Positions 51,799 through 60,244 of a stretch of DNA of 64,000 nt are shown here, one piece after another. Under the pieces are notes generated by a model. It had not been told where the DNA came from, did not search any database, and worked only from the letters and a program-made list of their open reading frames with translations. The stretch is from contig RPFO01000041.1 of the NCBI GenBank assembly GCA_009746045.1, forward strand, positions 8,369,841 through 8,433,840, written 5' to 3'. Position 1 is the first letter of the stretch, and every line of letters begins with the position of its first letter. The stretch is from Mesostigma viride. Lineage: Eukaryota; Streptophyta; Mesostigmatophyceae; Mesostigmatales; Mesostigmataceae. The translations under genes and the position numbers were made by a program.

Positions 51799-54052
51799 TT
51801 TTCAACTCGACGTGGACGGGGGACTGCGCGGAGAGGACGCGGTCACGTGCGCATTGACGTCGGCGGATTACGGGAAGCTCGTGTCGGCCGATGTGACGAT
51901 CTATAACGACGCGACGATGACTACCTCTACCACCCAGCGAAAAATGGCCGTCGTGGGCGTGGTAAGATCAGATCCGCTCGTCCCGGCGATTCGAACACCG
52001 AGCCATTACTTTACAACGACGAGACCGGCGAGGATTGGCGTGCAGATGTACGCAGACCATTCAACGGGATGGGGCGACGGCACGCAGACGCCCGCAAATT
52101 ACGCGATCGTCGCGGACGGGACTGTGATCGGATCTGTCACTGGGGCAAATCTATTCAACTACATTCTGCCGCATTCATCGCAGAAAACGGCCCAAATCAC
52201 GCCTCGCTTCTCATGTCCGCGAGATGTCCCGAACCTTACCGGAGAGACCGTGACAGTGAGCGGACCTCCCACTACGTTCCATAGTCTCTTAAATTTCTCG
52301 CGAGACCCCGCGACAACACTGCAGCCTACACACGACAAGTACGAGCTCATACCTACACCCGCGAGTTTTTACGCGTTGTCCTCGAACGACGTCACGCCCC
52401 CAGAGAAGTGCGTCGTGTTTACTGACCAGGAAATTGATGGCCCGTTCCTGATATGCTTCGAGCTCGTTGTACCGTCTGGCAGCGCATTCGTCTCGCTCTC
52501 GGACCACAATGACATCACCGGAAAATACCACCCATCATTTACGGATGGGCACAACTGCTGGAGGAACCAAGGAGTAGCCGACAATTGGTGGTCGGTATGC
52601 GGGATCAGTATAGACAAGGCAAACGGATCAATCGGTCTGTATCAGAACCGGAAAGCGGCCACACAATATACGTTAAACGCGATGTGGTCCGGCGAGACGC
52701 ATTTCTGGGTGGCGTTCCGGCGACGGTCTGACGGAGTTATCGAGCGATACATCTCGCATTTTCCTCCCGATCGTCTGAGCAGTATGACCAAGTTGATGAA
52801 TTCCGCGACAGGTATTTTTACAGCCTCTCCGACTGGGATCGTAGCCCCATACGCGCCTGGTCAAATGAGACTCGTTTTTCATCTGGACAGTGCTAACCAG
52901 ACGATTTACAACGCATGCGAGTTGGTTGATGATACGACAGACGCCGAATTCGTTTCCCTGACTACCACGAACCCGACCGGTCTCTACCTTTCGTCTGGCG
53001 ACACGATTACTCTCACTCACAGGGGCACGTCGCCGCGTGAATGTAGCATATTGGGCAATTACATGACGTCGTCGCTCGTCCCCGGAGAAACGAATCTCTA
53101 CCGCGTGCAACTCGCGGCGTCAAAAGACAACGTCATCCACGCTGTTTGTGAATTCCCGTCATACAACCACGCGACACCGCTCACCAGTTATTCGGTAAAA
53201 GTTTATGGTGTGCTTCCGGATCGCCCCATGATAAACCGGTTCGAGGTCCGTCTACTATACGATGACGCCTTACTATACCGCATCAACGAGCGACCTATCC
53301 AGTTGTCTAAGGGTCCGGACTGGGAGAGTGGGGTCTCGACGATCGGTCACGGATTCGTGGGCGATATTCCGTATGTGCAGTTCTCTGTGCTGATGTCGAC
53401 TCCGTTTCGCTACGAATTTGGCCACCTGTTCACAGCGACGTTTGAAGTTCGATCTTTGTCGCTTGTCGGCGGTCCTGACGGGATTTTCATGGACCTCTCG
53501 ATGGCTCGTTTCTTCGGAGAAGGGCCGACAGAAATTGGGCTGATCACGGCGCTAGACGAGTGCGCGTATACAGATGCACAAGAGGCGAGACGAGTTTCGT
53601 TTTCCATCCGCGGACTGCGGACCATCGCGTACGATTACATGCAGCCAGAGCTCTGGGAACTGGGTCCTCAGGGCATCATGAGTTTCCGCGACGGCAATGG
53701 GAACCTCGTTCCTCCCGCGACGACGCTAGACAAGTTCTACTGCCGCGTGCAGTTCACGCACGGCGCGCCGCCCCTGCTGGAGATCGGGCATCCGTACAGA
53801 TTTCTCGCGAGTGCTCTCGACTTTGTGTATCAACCCGGGAGCTCGGGCAGACTCATCGTCGGTCCTTCGTGGCGTGTCTCGCCCGGATTCGACGAGACCG
53901 ACGGAGTCTATGAAATACTACTGCGCGTCGACAAGACGCTCGGGTCCGGCAGCGCAGTCGCGTACATCAAGCCGCAAGCCGAGCACTGTCGCTCGAGATC
54001 AGGGGTAGCGGCGAGCGGAGAGATCTTTGCGGCGGTGACCTGGGTCGTTTAA
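51665..54052 (+). CDS. Giant structural protein, main part
   Basis: 787 residues from Met at 51,689, with coding text from about 51,665. The whole protein would have about 1,080 residues. It is beta-rich with Thr/Ser/Asp, without Cys clusters or membrane segments. Residues about 290-350 (SFTDGHNCW, WWSVCGISIDKANGSIGLYQNRK) recall LamG/concanavalin-like folds. It opens the rightward virion block. Large proteins of this kind in PLVs and virophages are often vertex or fibre components; that role here is inference. Confidence 0.6.
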   Translation, partial: WVVVGDGGVPPLTLGIKNTTPWAYQRKLPISWKVDNVAITDSAGSFQLDVDGGLRGEDAVTCALTSADYGKLVSADVTIYNDATMTTSTTQRKMAVVGVVRSDPLVPAIRTPSHYFTTTRPARIGVQMYADHSTGWGDGTQTPANYAIVADGTVIGSVTGANLFNYILPHSSQKTAQITPRFSCPRDVPNLTGETVTVSGPPTTFHSLLNFSRDPATTLQPTHDKYELIPTPASFYALSSNDVTPPEKCVVFTDQEIDGPFLICFELVVPSGSAFVSLSDHNDITGKYHPSFTDGHNCWRNQGVADNWWSVCGISIDKANGSIGLYQNRKAATQYTLNAMWSGETHFWVAFRRRSDGVIERYISHFPPDRLSSMTKLMNSATGIFTASPTGIVAPYAPGQMRLVFHLDSANQTIYNACELVDDTTDAEFVSLTTTNPTGLYLSSGDTITLTHRGTSPRECSILGNYMTSSLVPGETNLYRVQLAASKDNVIHAVCEFPSYNHATPLTSYSVKVYGVLPDRPMINRFEVRLLYDDALLYRINERPIQLSKGPDWESGVSTIGHGFVGDIPYVQFSVLMSTPFRYEFGHLFTATFEVRSLSLVGGPDGIFMDLSMARFFGEGPTEIGLITALDECAYTDAQEARRVSFSIRGLRTIAYDYMQPELWELGPQGIMSFRDGNGNLVPPATTLDKFYCRVQFTHGAPPLLEIGHPYRFLASALDFVYQPGSSGRLIVGPSWRVSPGFDETDGVYEILLRVDKTLGSGSAVAYIKPQAEHCRSRSGVAASGEIFAAVTWVV

Positions 54053-54080
54053 AATCTTTGAGATATGTCAAGGACACATC

Positions 54081-54641
54081 ATGCCGCGAAAGACATCAAA
54101 ACGACCAGCTAAGAAACCGTCCAAAGCCCCGCGCAAGGCCCGCTTGCCTCCGAAGAAGGCCGCGACGACCGCGCTGACGAACTCGATTGTCATCCACTCG
54201 CCCCGTGTGACCCGTCCCGCGAAGAGGGGGAAGGTCGCCGAAGTCCGTGGGTTTAAGGACGCGATGTTGTTGGCGGCTCTTGCTGCGAACTCTCGCCCTG
54301 TAGTCTACCCACCATTGTCCGCCTACGACCAACCGGCCTCCGTTCCGGCTCCAGAACCGGCTGCTGCCATCGGCGCAGGGTCTGACGAACCTCTCCGCGT
54401 AGAGATCGTGGGGTCCGCGCCTCCGCCAGCTGCTAGAGAGCCCATCGCGAGGACGCCGCCTCGTCCCAGAGTGCGAGTCGCCAACGTGAACGATAGAGTC
54501 AACTGCACGGTCCCGGGCTGCAAGAGTACGTTTGTAAACGACCGGAGGATGAATATCCACTTGCGAGATAAACACCACGTAACGGAAGGTGTTCCGGTCG
54601 GTGATAAAGGGGCTGGTCCGAGCTCGCGGATAAATTTCTAA
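54081..54641 (+). CDS. Basic protein with C-terminal C2H2 zinc finger
   Basis: 186 residues. The N-terminal 75 are Lys/Arg/Pro/Ala-rich like a DNA-condensing protein. The middle is Pro/Ala-rich. Near residues 140-165 one finger, CTVPGC...H....H with 12 residues between, is a classic C2H2. A nucleic-acid-binding virion or transcription protein is plausible. An ATATG box lies upstream (54,062-54,067). Confidence 0.65.
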   Translation: MPRKTSKRPAKKPSKAPRKARLPPKKAATTALTNSIVIHSPRVTRPAKRGKVAEVRGFKDAMLLAALAANSRPVVYPPLSAYDQPASVPAPEPAAAIGAGSDEPLRVEIVGSAPPPAAREPIARTPPRPRVRVANVNDRVNCTVPGCKSTFVNDRRMNIHLRDKHHVTEGVPVGDKGAGPSSRINF

Positions 54642-54667
54642 GCAGATCGTAAACGATTTCGGTGCTA

Positions 54668-54970
54668 ATGGAGCTGTCAGACGCCGAAATGCTTCAGATC
54701 GCCCAGTGGATGATCTTGTACCCCGACGTCCCTCGCGAGTTTCTAGAATCGGCGATGTTCTATTGCAGGAATAAGCCGCTGACCGGGAAGGAAAGGCGAC
54801 AGCTAAAACGTAGCGCGCGAGGTCTTGCGGGTGGCGAGGGAAAGGTCGTGGTCCACGGCAGCAACGAAATCAAATCGGAACTTATTGTAACAGAGAATGA
54901 GGGATCACGTACAGGAATGCCGGACGCTGACCCTAAGGACCGAGAACAGGACAAGGGGCAGTCTTCATGA
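54668..54970 (+). CDS. Small hypothetical PLV protein
   Basis: Up to 102 residues (Met at 54,662 or 54,668). The helical first half (ELSDAEMLQIAQWMILYPDVPREFLESAMFYC) is followed by a basic and then an acidic part. It overlaps the penton-like ORF by about 74 nt. Family not recognised. Its position between the zinc-finger and penton genes supports it as a gene. Confidence 0.5.
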   Translation: MELSDAEMLQIAQWMILYPDVPREFLESAMFYCRNKPLTGKERRQLKRSARGLAGGEGKVVVHGSNEIKSELIVTENEGSRTGMPDADPKDREQDKGQSS

Positions 54971-55754
54971 TCCTACATGGGACATCCCCGCCGGGTTGCT
55001 CGAAGATTACCACGACGTGGGATTGACACTTCTTACGATCCCATTCGAACAGACGCACATCAACCAGACCAACCGCTCGTTCGAGGTAGTGATGCAGACC
55101 GCCCACGTTGTCTCGCTTCCACTGGGATCGTGGACGACGATCGAGAATAGACACAACATCGAGGCGGTATTGCAGACCATCGACAGTTCGTTCGCTGTCA
55201 CGTACGACCGCGCGAACAGTTTGTACACGTTCGCGGCCAGTTCGCCGTTCCAACTACGAGTCGGCGAGTCCGTCGGGCGTGTCCTGGGACTTGTCCCGGG
55301 CGTTCACGCGTCCAGCGACCAACACGTAATCGTGAGCAACCGACCCGCTACGAACGGACGCCTGAGAGCCGTCTACGTGTACGCCGACATCGTGCGAGGG
55401 AATGTCGTCTCCGCGACTCATGGGGCTGTCTATGGGGGCCTGTTGGCGTGCTGTCCTAATCTCAGCAAATTCCTAGAACCGATCGTGTGGCAGGCACAGA
55501 CTCCGCTATGGCAGCATATGAGAGACTCCCCGCGTGGGATCAGTCTTCGCCTGTTGGACGAGGACGACGTGCCGGTCCAGTTGTATAGTGACTGGGTCGT
55601 CCAGCTCAGTTTCCGGATATCGCCACAGAAGGCGATGGGCGTCGAGTCGCGGAAGATCGCGAGCGTCCTGCGGTATATGGCGCTGGGCGGGGAAGTCCTG
55701 CCCGCCAGAAAAATGTCTCAGCGTTCTGTTATAAACGACGAAGAGGACGAATGA
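54897..55754 (+). CDS. Penton-like minor capsid protein (single jelly roll)
   Basis: 285 residues. Features shared with PLV/Polinton penton proteins: LPLGSWTTIENRHNIEAVLQTI near the N-terminal third, a SPFQLRVGESVGRVLGLVPG segment, the YADIVRGNVV strand, and the end ISLRLLDEDDVPVQLYSDWVVQLSFR. Pentons form the five-fold vertices. The gene lies two ORFs before the MCP, as usual. The first Met at 54,897 overlaps the upstream ORF, and the conserved part begins only about residue 27 (PTWDIPAG). The true start is therefore uncertain. It ends with ATGA-type overlap with the next gene. Confidence 0.75.
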   Translation: MRDHVQECRTLTLRTENRTRGSLHDPTWDIPAGLLEDYHDVGLTLLTIPFEQTHINQTNRSFEVVMQTAHVVSLPLGSWTTIENRHNIEAVLQTIDSSFAVTYDRANSLYTFAASSPFQLRVGESVGRVLGLVPGVHASSDQHVIVSNRPATNGRLRAVYVYADIVRGNVVSATHGAVYGGLLACCPNLSKFLEPIVWQAQTPLWQHMRDSPRGISLRLLDEDDVPVQLYSDWVVQLSFRISPQKAMGVESRKIASVLRYMALGGEVLPARKMSQRSVINDEEDE

Positions 55755-56035
55755 GGCTCGATTTCGGAAAGGTTGTGGCGGGAGTGCGAAAGATCGGACA
55801 TGTGGCGGGAGACGCTATCAGGAAAGTGGGACATGGCGCGCGACTCGTGAAGGCGGCCGCGGGTGCTGCCGATTCGGCTCTTGGGCATGTCCCGAGCAAG
55901 TTGATCGATGCGTCCCCGGTCCTCGGGACGGCTTACCGTGTCGCGAAAACAGGGTTGGACGCGTTGTCTTCCCTCGAACGTAAAGTAGACGCGCACAAGG
56001 CCGCGAATCCGCTCTTGGGACAGTTCCTTCATTAG
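55751..56035 (+). CDS. Small basic amphipathic virion-type protein
   Basis: 94 residues, overlapping the penton stop (ATGAGG at 55,751). Gly/Ala-rich amphipathic helix with many Lys/His/Arg (VRKIGHVAGDAIRKVGHG). It has the size and position of the small core or membrane-active proteins next to capsid genes in adenovirus-like viruses. No direct homology seen. Role unknown. Confidence 0.55.
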   Translation: MRLDFGKVVAGVRKIGHVAGDAIRKVGHGARLVKAAAGAADSALGHVPSKLIDASPVLGTAYRVAKTGLDALSSLERKVDAHKAANPLLGQFLH

Positions 56036-56075
56036 CGAGAATATTATCTAACTAACTGGTATACAACGCTCTCTC

Positions 56076-57299
56076 ATGGCATCCGACGGTTCTTGGTACA
56101 ATCGCGCTATCCCGAAGTCCATGCAATACATCGTGAAGGCTCTCGGCCAGCATTCGACGTCCCGTGTGCAGCTCTCGACGCTGTCAGCGAACACCGGAAT
56201 CAAACCGGGGTCGGTTGTAGCGGTTCGTCTGCCGACTAGCGGGTTTGTGGACCTTCACAGCTTCTCCATGTACTTTCAAGCAAAATCAAACGCGACGGTT
56301 CAAAAATGCTTCTTTCCTCCGTATACGTCGTCCATTATTCGGCGTTTGGAGGTTCTGGTAGGCGGCCAGAGCGTGGACTCGATTAACGATTACAGCCAGC
56401 TGTTCAATACGCTGGTCACTGTCCATGGCGGCCTCGGTTTTAAGAACGCACAAGCTCCTGCCGGGTGGTCGAACAGGGAATCCGCGGACGACAGTGCGGG
56501 AGTGGAAGGTGTAATTGATAACTGGCTCGGGTTTCTCGGTGGAGACCCCAGAGTCATCGATCTCAGCCTGTTCCCGCCTATCGAGGTCCGCGTGACTTTG
56601 ATGGACGCCGGTGTTATGATCCCAGCCCATGCAGATACAGCTGGGAAGACGTTCGAGTTGGACAACATCCATTTTTCCATTGATGTGTATCGGTTCCAGG
56701 AGGACGTCGTCGGGCAGGTGTTCGCCTCTCGTTTGGCGGAAGGCGGGACTCTGCCCTTCCGCTGGAAGACGTGGCAGTCAACAAAACAGTCGATCGAGAA
56801 GAAGACGATTTACAGCATCAAGTCATCGCTGTCGTCGGCATCCGCGAGCAAGCTTCTTGCTGTCCAAGTCGATGCCGCTAAGGACGTAAACAACGACGCG
56901 AATAACGCTATGTTCAATCACATTGCAGACGGCCTTATCGGATTCCAATATGACATCAACGGCTCTCACCAATCACCTGGCTATCGGATGGGTGCGACGG
57001 AAGCGTGGGTGAACCTTGTGAGCGCCTTCAACGACCAAGGAAATAGCCTCTCGTGCGCGCGAAACGGGTTGAACGCCGATGCGTGGACAGATACAGACTT
57101 CATCATGGCCTGTCACCTCAATATGCCATGCGCGGGTCCCGAGTACCAGAGCGGCCTGGATCTGCGCGGGACCGCTGCGGTTGTTACCCTTCGCGTGGAT
57201 AAGTCCGGCTCGGCTACTGATCTCGTTTCCTACATCTTCTGCGAGCTCGAATCGAAGATGGACGTCGGCGCCGGACGGCAGGCGGCCGTGTACCTGTAA
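56076..57299 (+). CDS. Major capsid protein (double jelly roll)
   Basis: 407 residues. PLV MCP features: GSVVAVRLPTSGFVDLHSFSMYF near the N-terminus, SSIIRRLEVLVGGQSVDSINDYSQLF, LGFLGGDPRVIDLSLFPPIEVRVTL, and the final VTLRVDKSGSATDLVSYIF strand. Trimers of this protein form the hexagonal capsomers. Length is close to that of Tlr-type PLV capsids. Preceded by GGTATAC at 56,058-56,064, 11 nt before the ATG. Intact. Confidence 0.88.
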   Translation: MASDGSWYNRAIPKSMQYIVKALGQHSTSRVQLSTLSANTGIKPGSVVAVRLPTSGFVDLHSFSMYFQAKSNATVQKCFFPPYTSSIIRRLEVLVGGQSVDSINDYSQLFNTLVTVHGGLGFKNAQAPAGWSNRESADDSAGVEGVIDNWLGFLGGDPRVIDLSLFPPIEVRVTLMDAGVMIPAHADTAGKTFELDNIHFSIDVYRFQEDVVGQVFASRLAEGGTLPFRWKTWQSTKQSIEKKTIYSIKSSLSSASASKLLAVQVDAAKDVNNDANNAMFNHIADGLIGFQYDINGSHQSPGYRMGATEAWVNLVSAFNDQGNSLSCARNGLNADAWTDTDFIMACHLNMPCAGPEYQSGLDLRGTAAVVTLRVDKSGSATDLVSYIFCELESKMDVGAGRQAAVYL

Positions 57300-57330
57300 A
57301 AAATCTCTGGTCGTTACCATATAGCGATCG

Positions 57331-57501
57331 ATGGAATACCTTAAGGATCCGAGATATACAGCGAACCCGTTTAACAGAGTCACTTTGATTTTCGATACCC
57401 CTGCGATGGTCGATAAAGGTCTGGCGACTGGGTTGCCGGCTAGGAAAGGCCCGTTGATGGAACCGATATTTCAGTATCCGTTGCCAACCTCAAAAAAATA
57501 G
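57331..57501 (+). CDS. Short hypothetical PLV protein (56 residues)
   Basis: A complete small frame MEYLKDPRYT to a TAG at 57,499-57,501, between MCP and adhesin. A CATATAG box lies 6 nt before the ATG. No family recognised. Composition is normal coding type (few rare residues, Pro/Leu-rich end). Confidence 0.4.
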   Translation: MEYLKDPRYTANPFNRVTLIFDTPAMVDKGLATGLPARKGPLMEPIFQYPLPTSKK

Positions 57502-57526
57502 TGTCAGTTTGTAGTATGTCAGCAGC

Positions 57527-59212
57527 ATGTCTTTCGATTACGGTGTCTGTCCTGCTTTGATTAATAAAAAGAAGCGCGTTGTCGCGCCTTCCATAACATT
57601 AACGACCACAACCGGAACATATCCTAGCGCGTCTCCAATTACAGTTACAGCGACGTTCAGCCAGCCTGTCACGGGGTTCGCCTTAGACGATATCATCATC
57701 GTCAACGGGGCCATTGCCAGCCTGACCGGCAGCGGGGCGTCGTACACCTTCCAAGTGACGCCAACGACCGCATATTCGCCGACTACAGTAGGCGTCGGAG
57801 CAGGGGCAGTGATCAACTTGAAGGGGGAACGGAACAAAGCCTCAAATCCATTGGTCTTCACGTACTCGCCCCCTCCAACGGTGACCCTCGCGACGACCGC
57901 GGGGTCGACGCCGTCCTCGACACCCGTGGACGTGACCGCCACGTTCAGCAGGTCCGTCACGGGGTTCGCGTTGGGCGATATCACGGCGACAAACGGGACA
58001 GCCGCCAACCTGACCGGCAGCGGGGCGTCGTACGCCTTTCAAGTGACGCCAACTACCGCCAATTCTGCCACTGACGTTAGCGTTGGCGCGGGTGCTGTCG
58101 TGGACGCATCGACGGGGAACGCCAACGTGGCATCTAACACACTGTCGTTCACGTACTCGGCGAATCCGTCGGTGACTCTTGCGTCCGGAAACCCGACGGG
58201 TGCCGTTTACACAGTCACGGCCACTTTTAGCACGTCGGTCGCCGGGTTCGCGTTGGGCGACATCACCGTAACCAACGGAACCGTGTCCAACTTGTTGGGA
58301 AGTGGCGCCACGTACACGTTCGATGTGACCCCTACCATGTCTGACTTCGCGACGACGGTAAGCATGGGCGCGGGCACCGTGACGAGCGCGACGTCAGGGC
58401 TAGGAAACACAGCATCGAACGCGTTGTCGTTCACGTACCATTACAACCCTGCAACGGACCCCGCATTGTTTGCGTGGTATGACCCGTCCGACAGCGCCAC
58501 GATGTTCAGCAACACGTCCGGCACGACCCAGCAAAACACGGCGGGCGGGAACGTAATGCGCGTGAACGACAAGGGGCCGAACGGGTACCACGTGACGCAG
58601 GCAAATTCCGCCAAGTGTCCGACACTGGATACGGCGGAGTTGAACTCGAAACGGTCCCTCCGTTTTATCAACTCGCGGTCTGGCTTGCTAGAGTCCGTTA
58701 ACAATTTTTGGAATGCGGTCGGGGCAAGTGCGAGTGTTTTTTTAGTCGCCAAACAGCTAACGACTGCGACGTATCCATTGATGGGAGGGGCGACAGGTAC
58801 TCGAGGATACATGCTAGGATCGTCGAACGGCATTTGTTACCTCGCGTCTTATCAATCAGAGTTACAGACCGTTATCCTCTTTACTCCAAACAGTATGCGC
58901 GACACCGTCAGCAACAGGGATCAGTTCTTTGACAATAAGGCACACGTCCTGGCGCTTTCATGCAACAGCAGTACAAAGGCCTTTATTACCCGCTTTGACG
59001 GACGAGCTGGCTATGACAGAATGGGATCGGACCCTACAACTGGTTCAGGGAATCTCTCTATTGGAGGAGACGCGTCCAACGCGAGTCGTGCTTTTGATGG
59101 GTGGATCGGCGAGGTCCTGGTTTACAACACCGCCAAGACAGCGGCCGAGCTTGAGCTGATCCGCGGGTACCTAGTGGCCAAGTGGGGCACTCCCGCCGCC
59201 ATACCAACGTAG
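57527..59212 (+). CDS. Surface adhesin with three bacterial Ig-like domains and a LamG/ConA-like C-terminus
   Basis: 561 residues. Residues about 22-113, 116-208 and 210-305 are three repeats of a bacterial Ig-like domain, each with VTATFS..VTGFAL.DI...NG...L.GSGA.YTF.VTPT. Repeats 1 and 2 are close to each other in both protein and DNA. Residues about 310-555 resemble the concanavalin/LamG-type domain of phage and bacterial surface proteins: ALFAWYDPSDSATMF, MRVNDKGPNGYHVTQ, and near the end AFDGWIGEVLVYNTAKTAAELELIRGYLVAKWG. Such proteins bind cell-surface glycans, so host attachment is likely. No signal peptide is present, fitting a virion protein. The Ig repeats suggest acquisition from bacteria or phages. 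Confidence 0.8.
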   Translation: MSFDYGVCPALINKKKRVVAPSITLTTTTGTYPSASPITVTATFSQPVTGFALDDIIIVNGAIASLTGSGASYTFQVTPTTAYSPTTVGVGAGAVINLKGERNKASNPLVFTYSPPPTVTLATTAGSTPSSTPVDVTATFSRSVTGFALGDITATNGTAANLTGSGASYAFQVTPTTANSATDVSVGAGAVVDASTGNANVASNTLSFTYSANPSVTLASGNPTGAVYTVTATFSTSVAGFALGDITVTNGTVSNLLGSGATYTFDVTPTMSDFATTVSMGAGTVTSATSGLGNTASNALSFTYHYNPATDPALFAWYDPSDSATMFSNTSGTTQQNTAGGNVMRVNDKGPNGYHVTQANSAKCPTLDTAELNSKRSLRFINSRSGLLESVNNFWNAVGASASVFLVAKQLTTATYPLMGGATGTRGYMLGSSNGICYLASYQSELQTVILFTPNSMRDTVSNRDQFFDNKAHVLALSCNSSTKAFITRFDGRAGYDRMGSDPTTGSGNLSIGGDASNASRAFDGWIGEVLVYNTAKTAAELELIRGYLVAKWGTPAAIPT

Positions 59213-59255
59213 ATAGCCGGTTGAACTATTATCTCCCGTAAGATGTAACAAAGCC

Positions 59256-59768
59256 ATGGACTATCCAACGTATTACCAGTACGTCGTCGACTTTAAAGGT
59301 ATGACGCCAACGATCGACGGAAGAACCGGGCTGTGTTATTTCAACGTCAAACCAGACCCACGCGCTCCTGTCATCGACAGCACCTGGCGCGGTGGCGCTC
59401 ACTGGGTTGGTTTTGATTTCGTCGAGAACCGAGATAATTACAAGGTCATTGGCCTCGTGTCTCCTAGTTTCTTGGGCGGTGAGCAAAATCCAGGGGAATG
59501 CGTCGTTCTGTGTTCTGAGCAGATGGATATCGGCGGAGAAGGTATACCTCTGTACGAATTCTCGCCGAACGCGCATTCGTTCTATAACCTCAAGGACCCA
59601 TACCTGTTCAGACACGGAGGACAGCTGGTGATCGGTCTAGTTCATATCGACAGAGAGGAAGAGGATACCGACAACTACAAACCAGTTGGGAGTTTCAGAT
59701 CGTTTGTATGCATCTTGCGTTTCGAGAAAGTCCGCGGATTCGACTCGTGTAAATGCCATCACAAGTAG
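59256..59768 (+). CDS. Hypothetical PLV protein
   Basis: 170 residues with aromatic/Asp-rich beta-type text (YYQYVVDFKGMTPTIDG, GAHWVGFDFVENRDNYKVIGLV) and a CKCHH end. Family not recognised. It follows the adhesin in the same direction with a 43-bp gap; it may be a virion or chaperone protein. Confidence 0.55.
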   Translation: MDYPTYYQYVVDFKGMTPTIDGRTGLCYFNVKPDPRAPVIDSTWRGGAHWVGFDFVENRDNYKVIGLVSPSFLGGEQNPGECVVLCSEQMDIGGEGIPLYEFSPNAHSFYNLKDPYLFRHGGQLVIGLVHIDREEEDTDNYKPVGSFRSFVCILRFEKVRGFDSCKCHHK

Positions 59769-59863
59769 ACATGATTTAACGCGTAATGACTCGATGTAAA
59801 TGGTGTCTGTTATCGTATCTGATTAATAAATTATCTGACATGACTCTATAAAACGTTTCCAAC
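59769..59863. promoter_or_regulatory. TATA-containing gap upstream of the last PLV gene
   Basis: CTCTATAAAACG at about 59,845-59,856 lies 8-13 nt upstream of the Met at 59,864, consistent with the short-leader arrangement of other PLV genes. Confidence 0.4.
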
Positions 59864-60241
59864 ATGTTCGTAACCATGAATGACATTCTCAATTGCATCG
59901 AGGCCTGCAAACCGGGCAGTGGCGGGTACATCCAGAGCGGCACGCGACGGTCCGTTAACGCCGCAGAAGTCGCGCGAGTTTCTTGCACCGTCGCCGGAAA
60001 GCCCGACCCTTACGAGGACAATTACAATCTCGAATTAGACCAATTAGACGATCCACGCATATTCTCGTCGGCTGCTGTGTGCGCCTTGGAAGACGACGCG
60101 ACTCTTGACGAAATTATCAAGGCGTGCGAGGATTTGGTTGTTGTGTCCATAATGGCCGGCTGCGTCACCGGCAGACAATCCGTTTCCTCGTCGACGTTTG
60201 ACCAAGCGAAGGAACGGCTGCAGCTCCTGAGAGTCGAGTGA
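59864..60241 (+). CDS. Hypothetical PLV protein, last gene before the right TIR
   Basis: 125 residues, acidic, with Asp/Leu-rich helical parts (LDDPRIFSSAAVCALEDDATLDEIIKACEDLVVV). No domain recognised. It ends 3 bp before the right TIR, so it is unlikely to be a chance ORF. Confidence 0.5.
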   Translation: MFVTMNDILNCIEACKPGSGGYIQSGTRRSVNAAEVARVSCTVAGKPDPYEDNYNLELDQLDDPRIFSSAAVCALEDDATLDEIIKACEDLVVVSIMAGCVTGRQSVSSSTFDQAKERLQLLRVE

Positions 60242-60244
60242 CAC

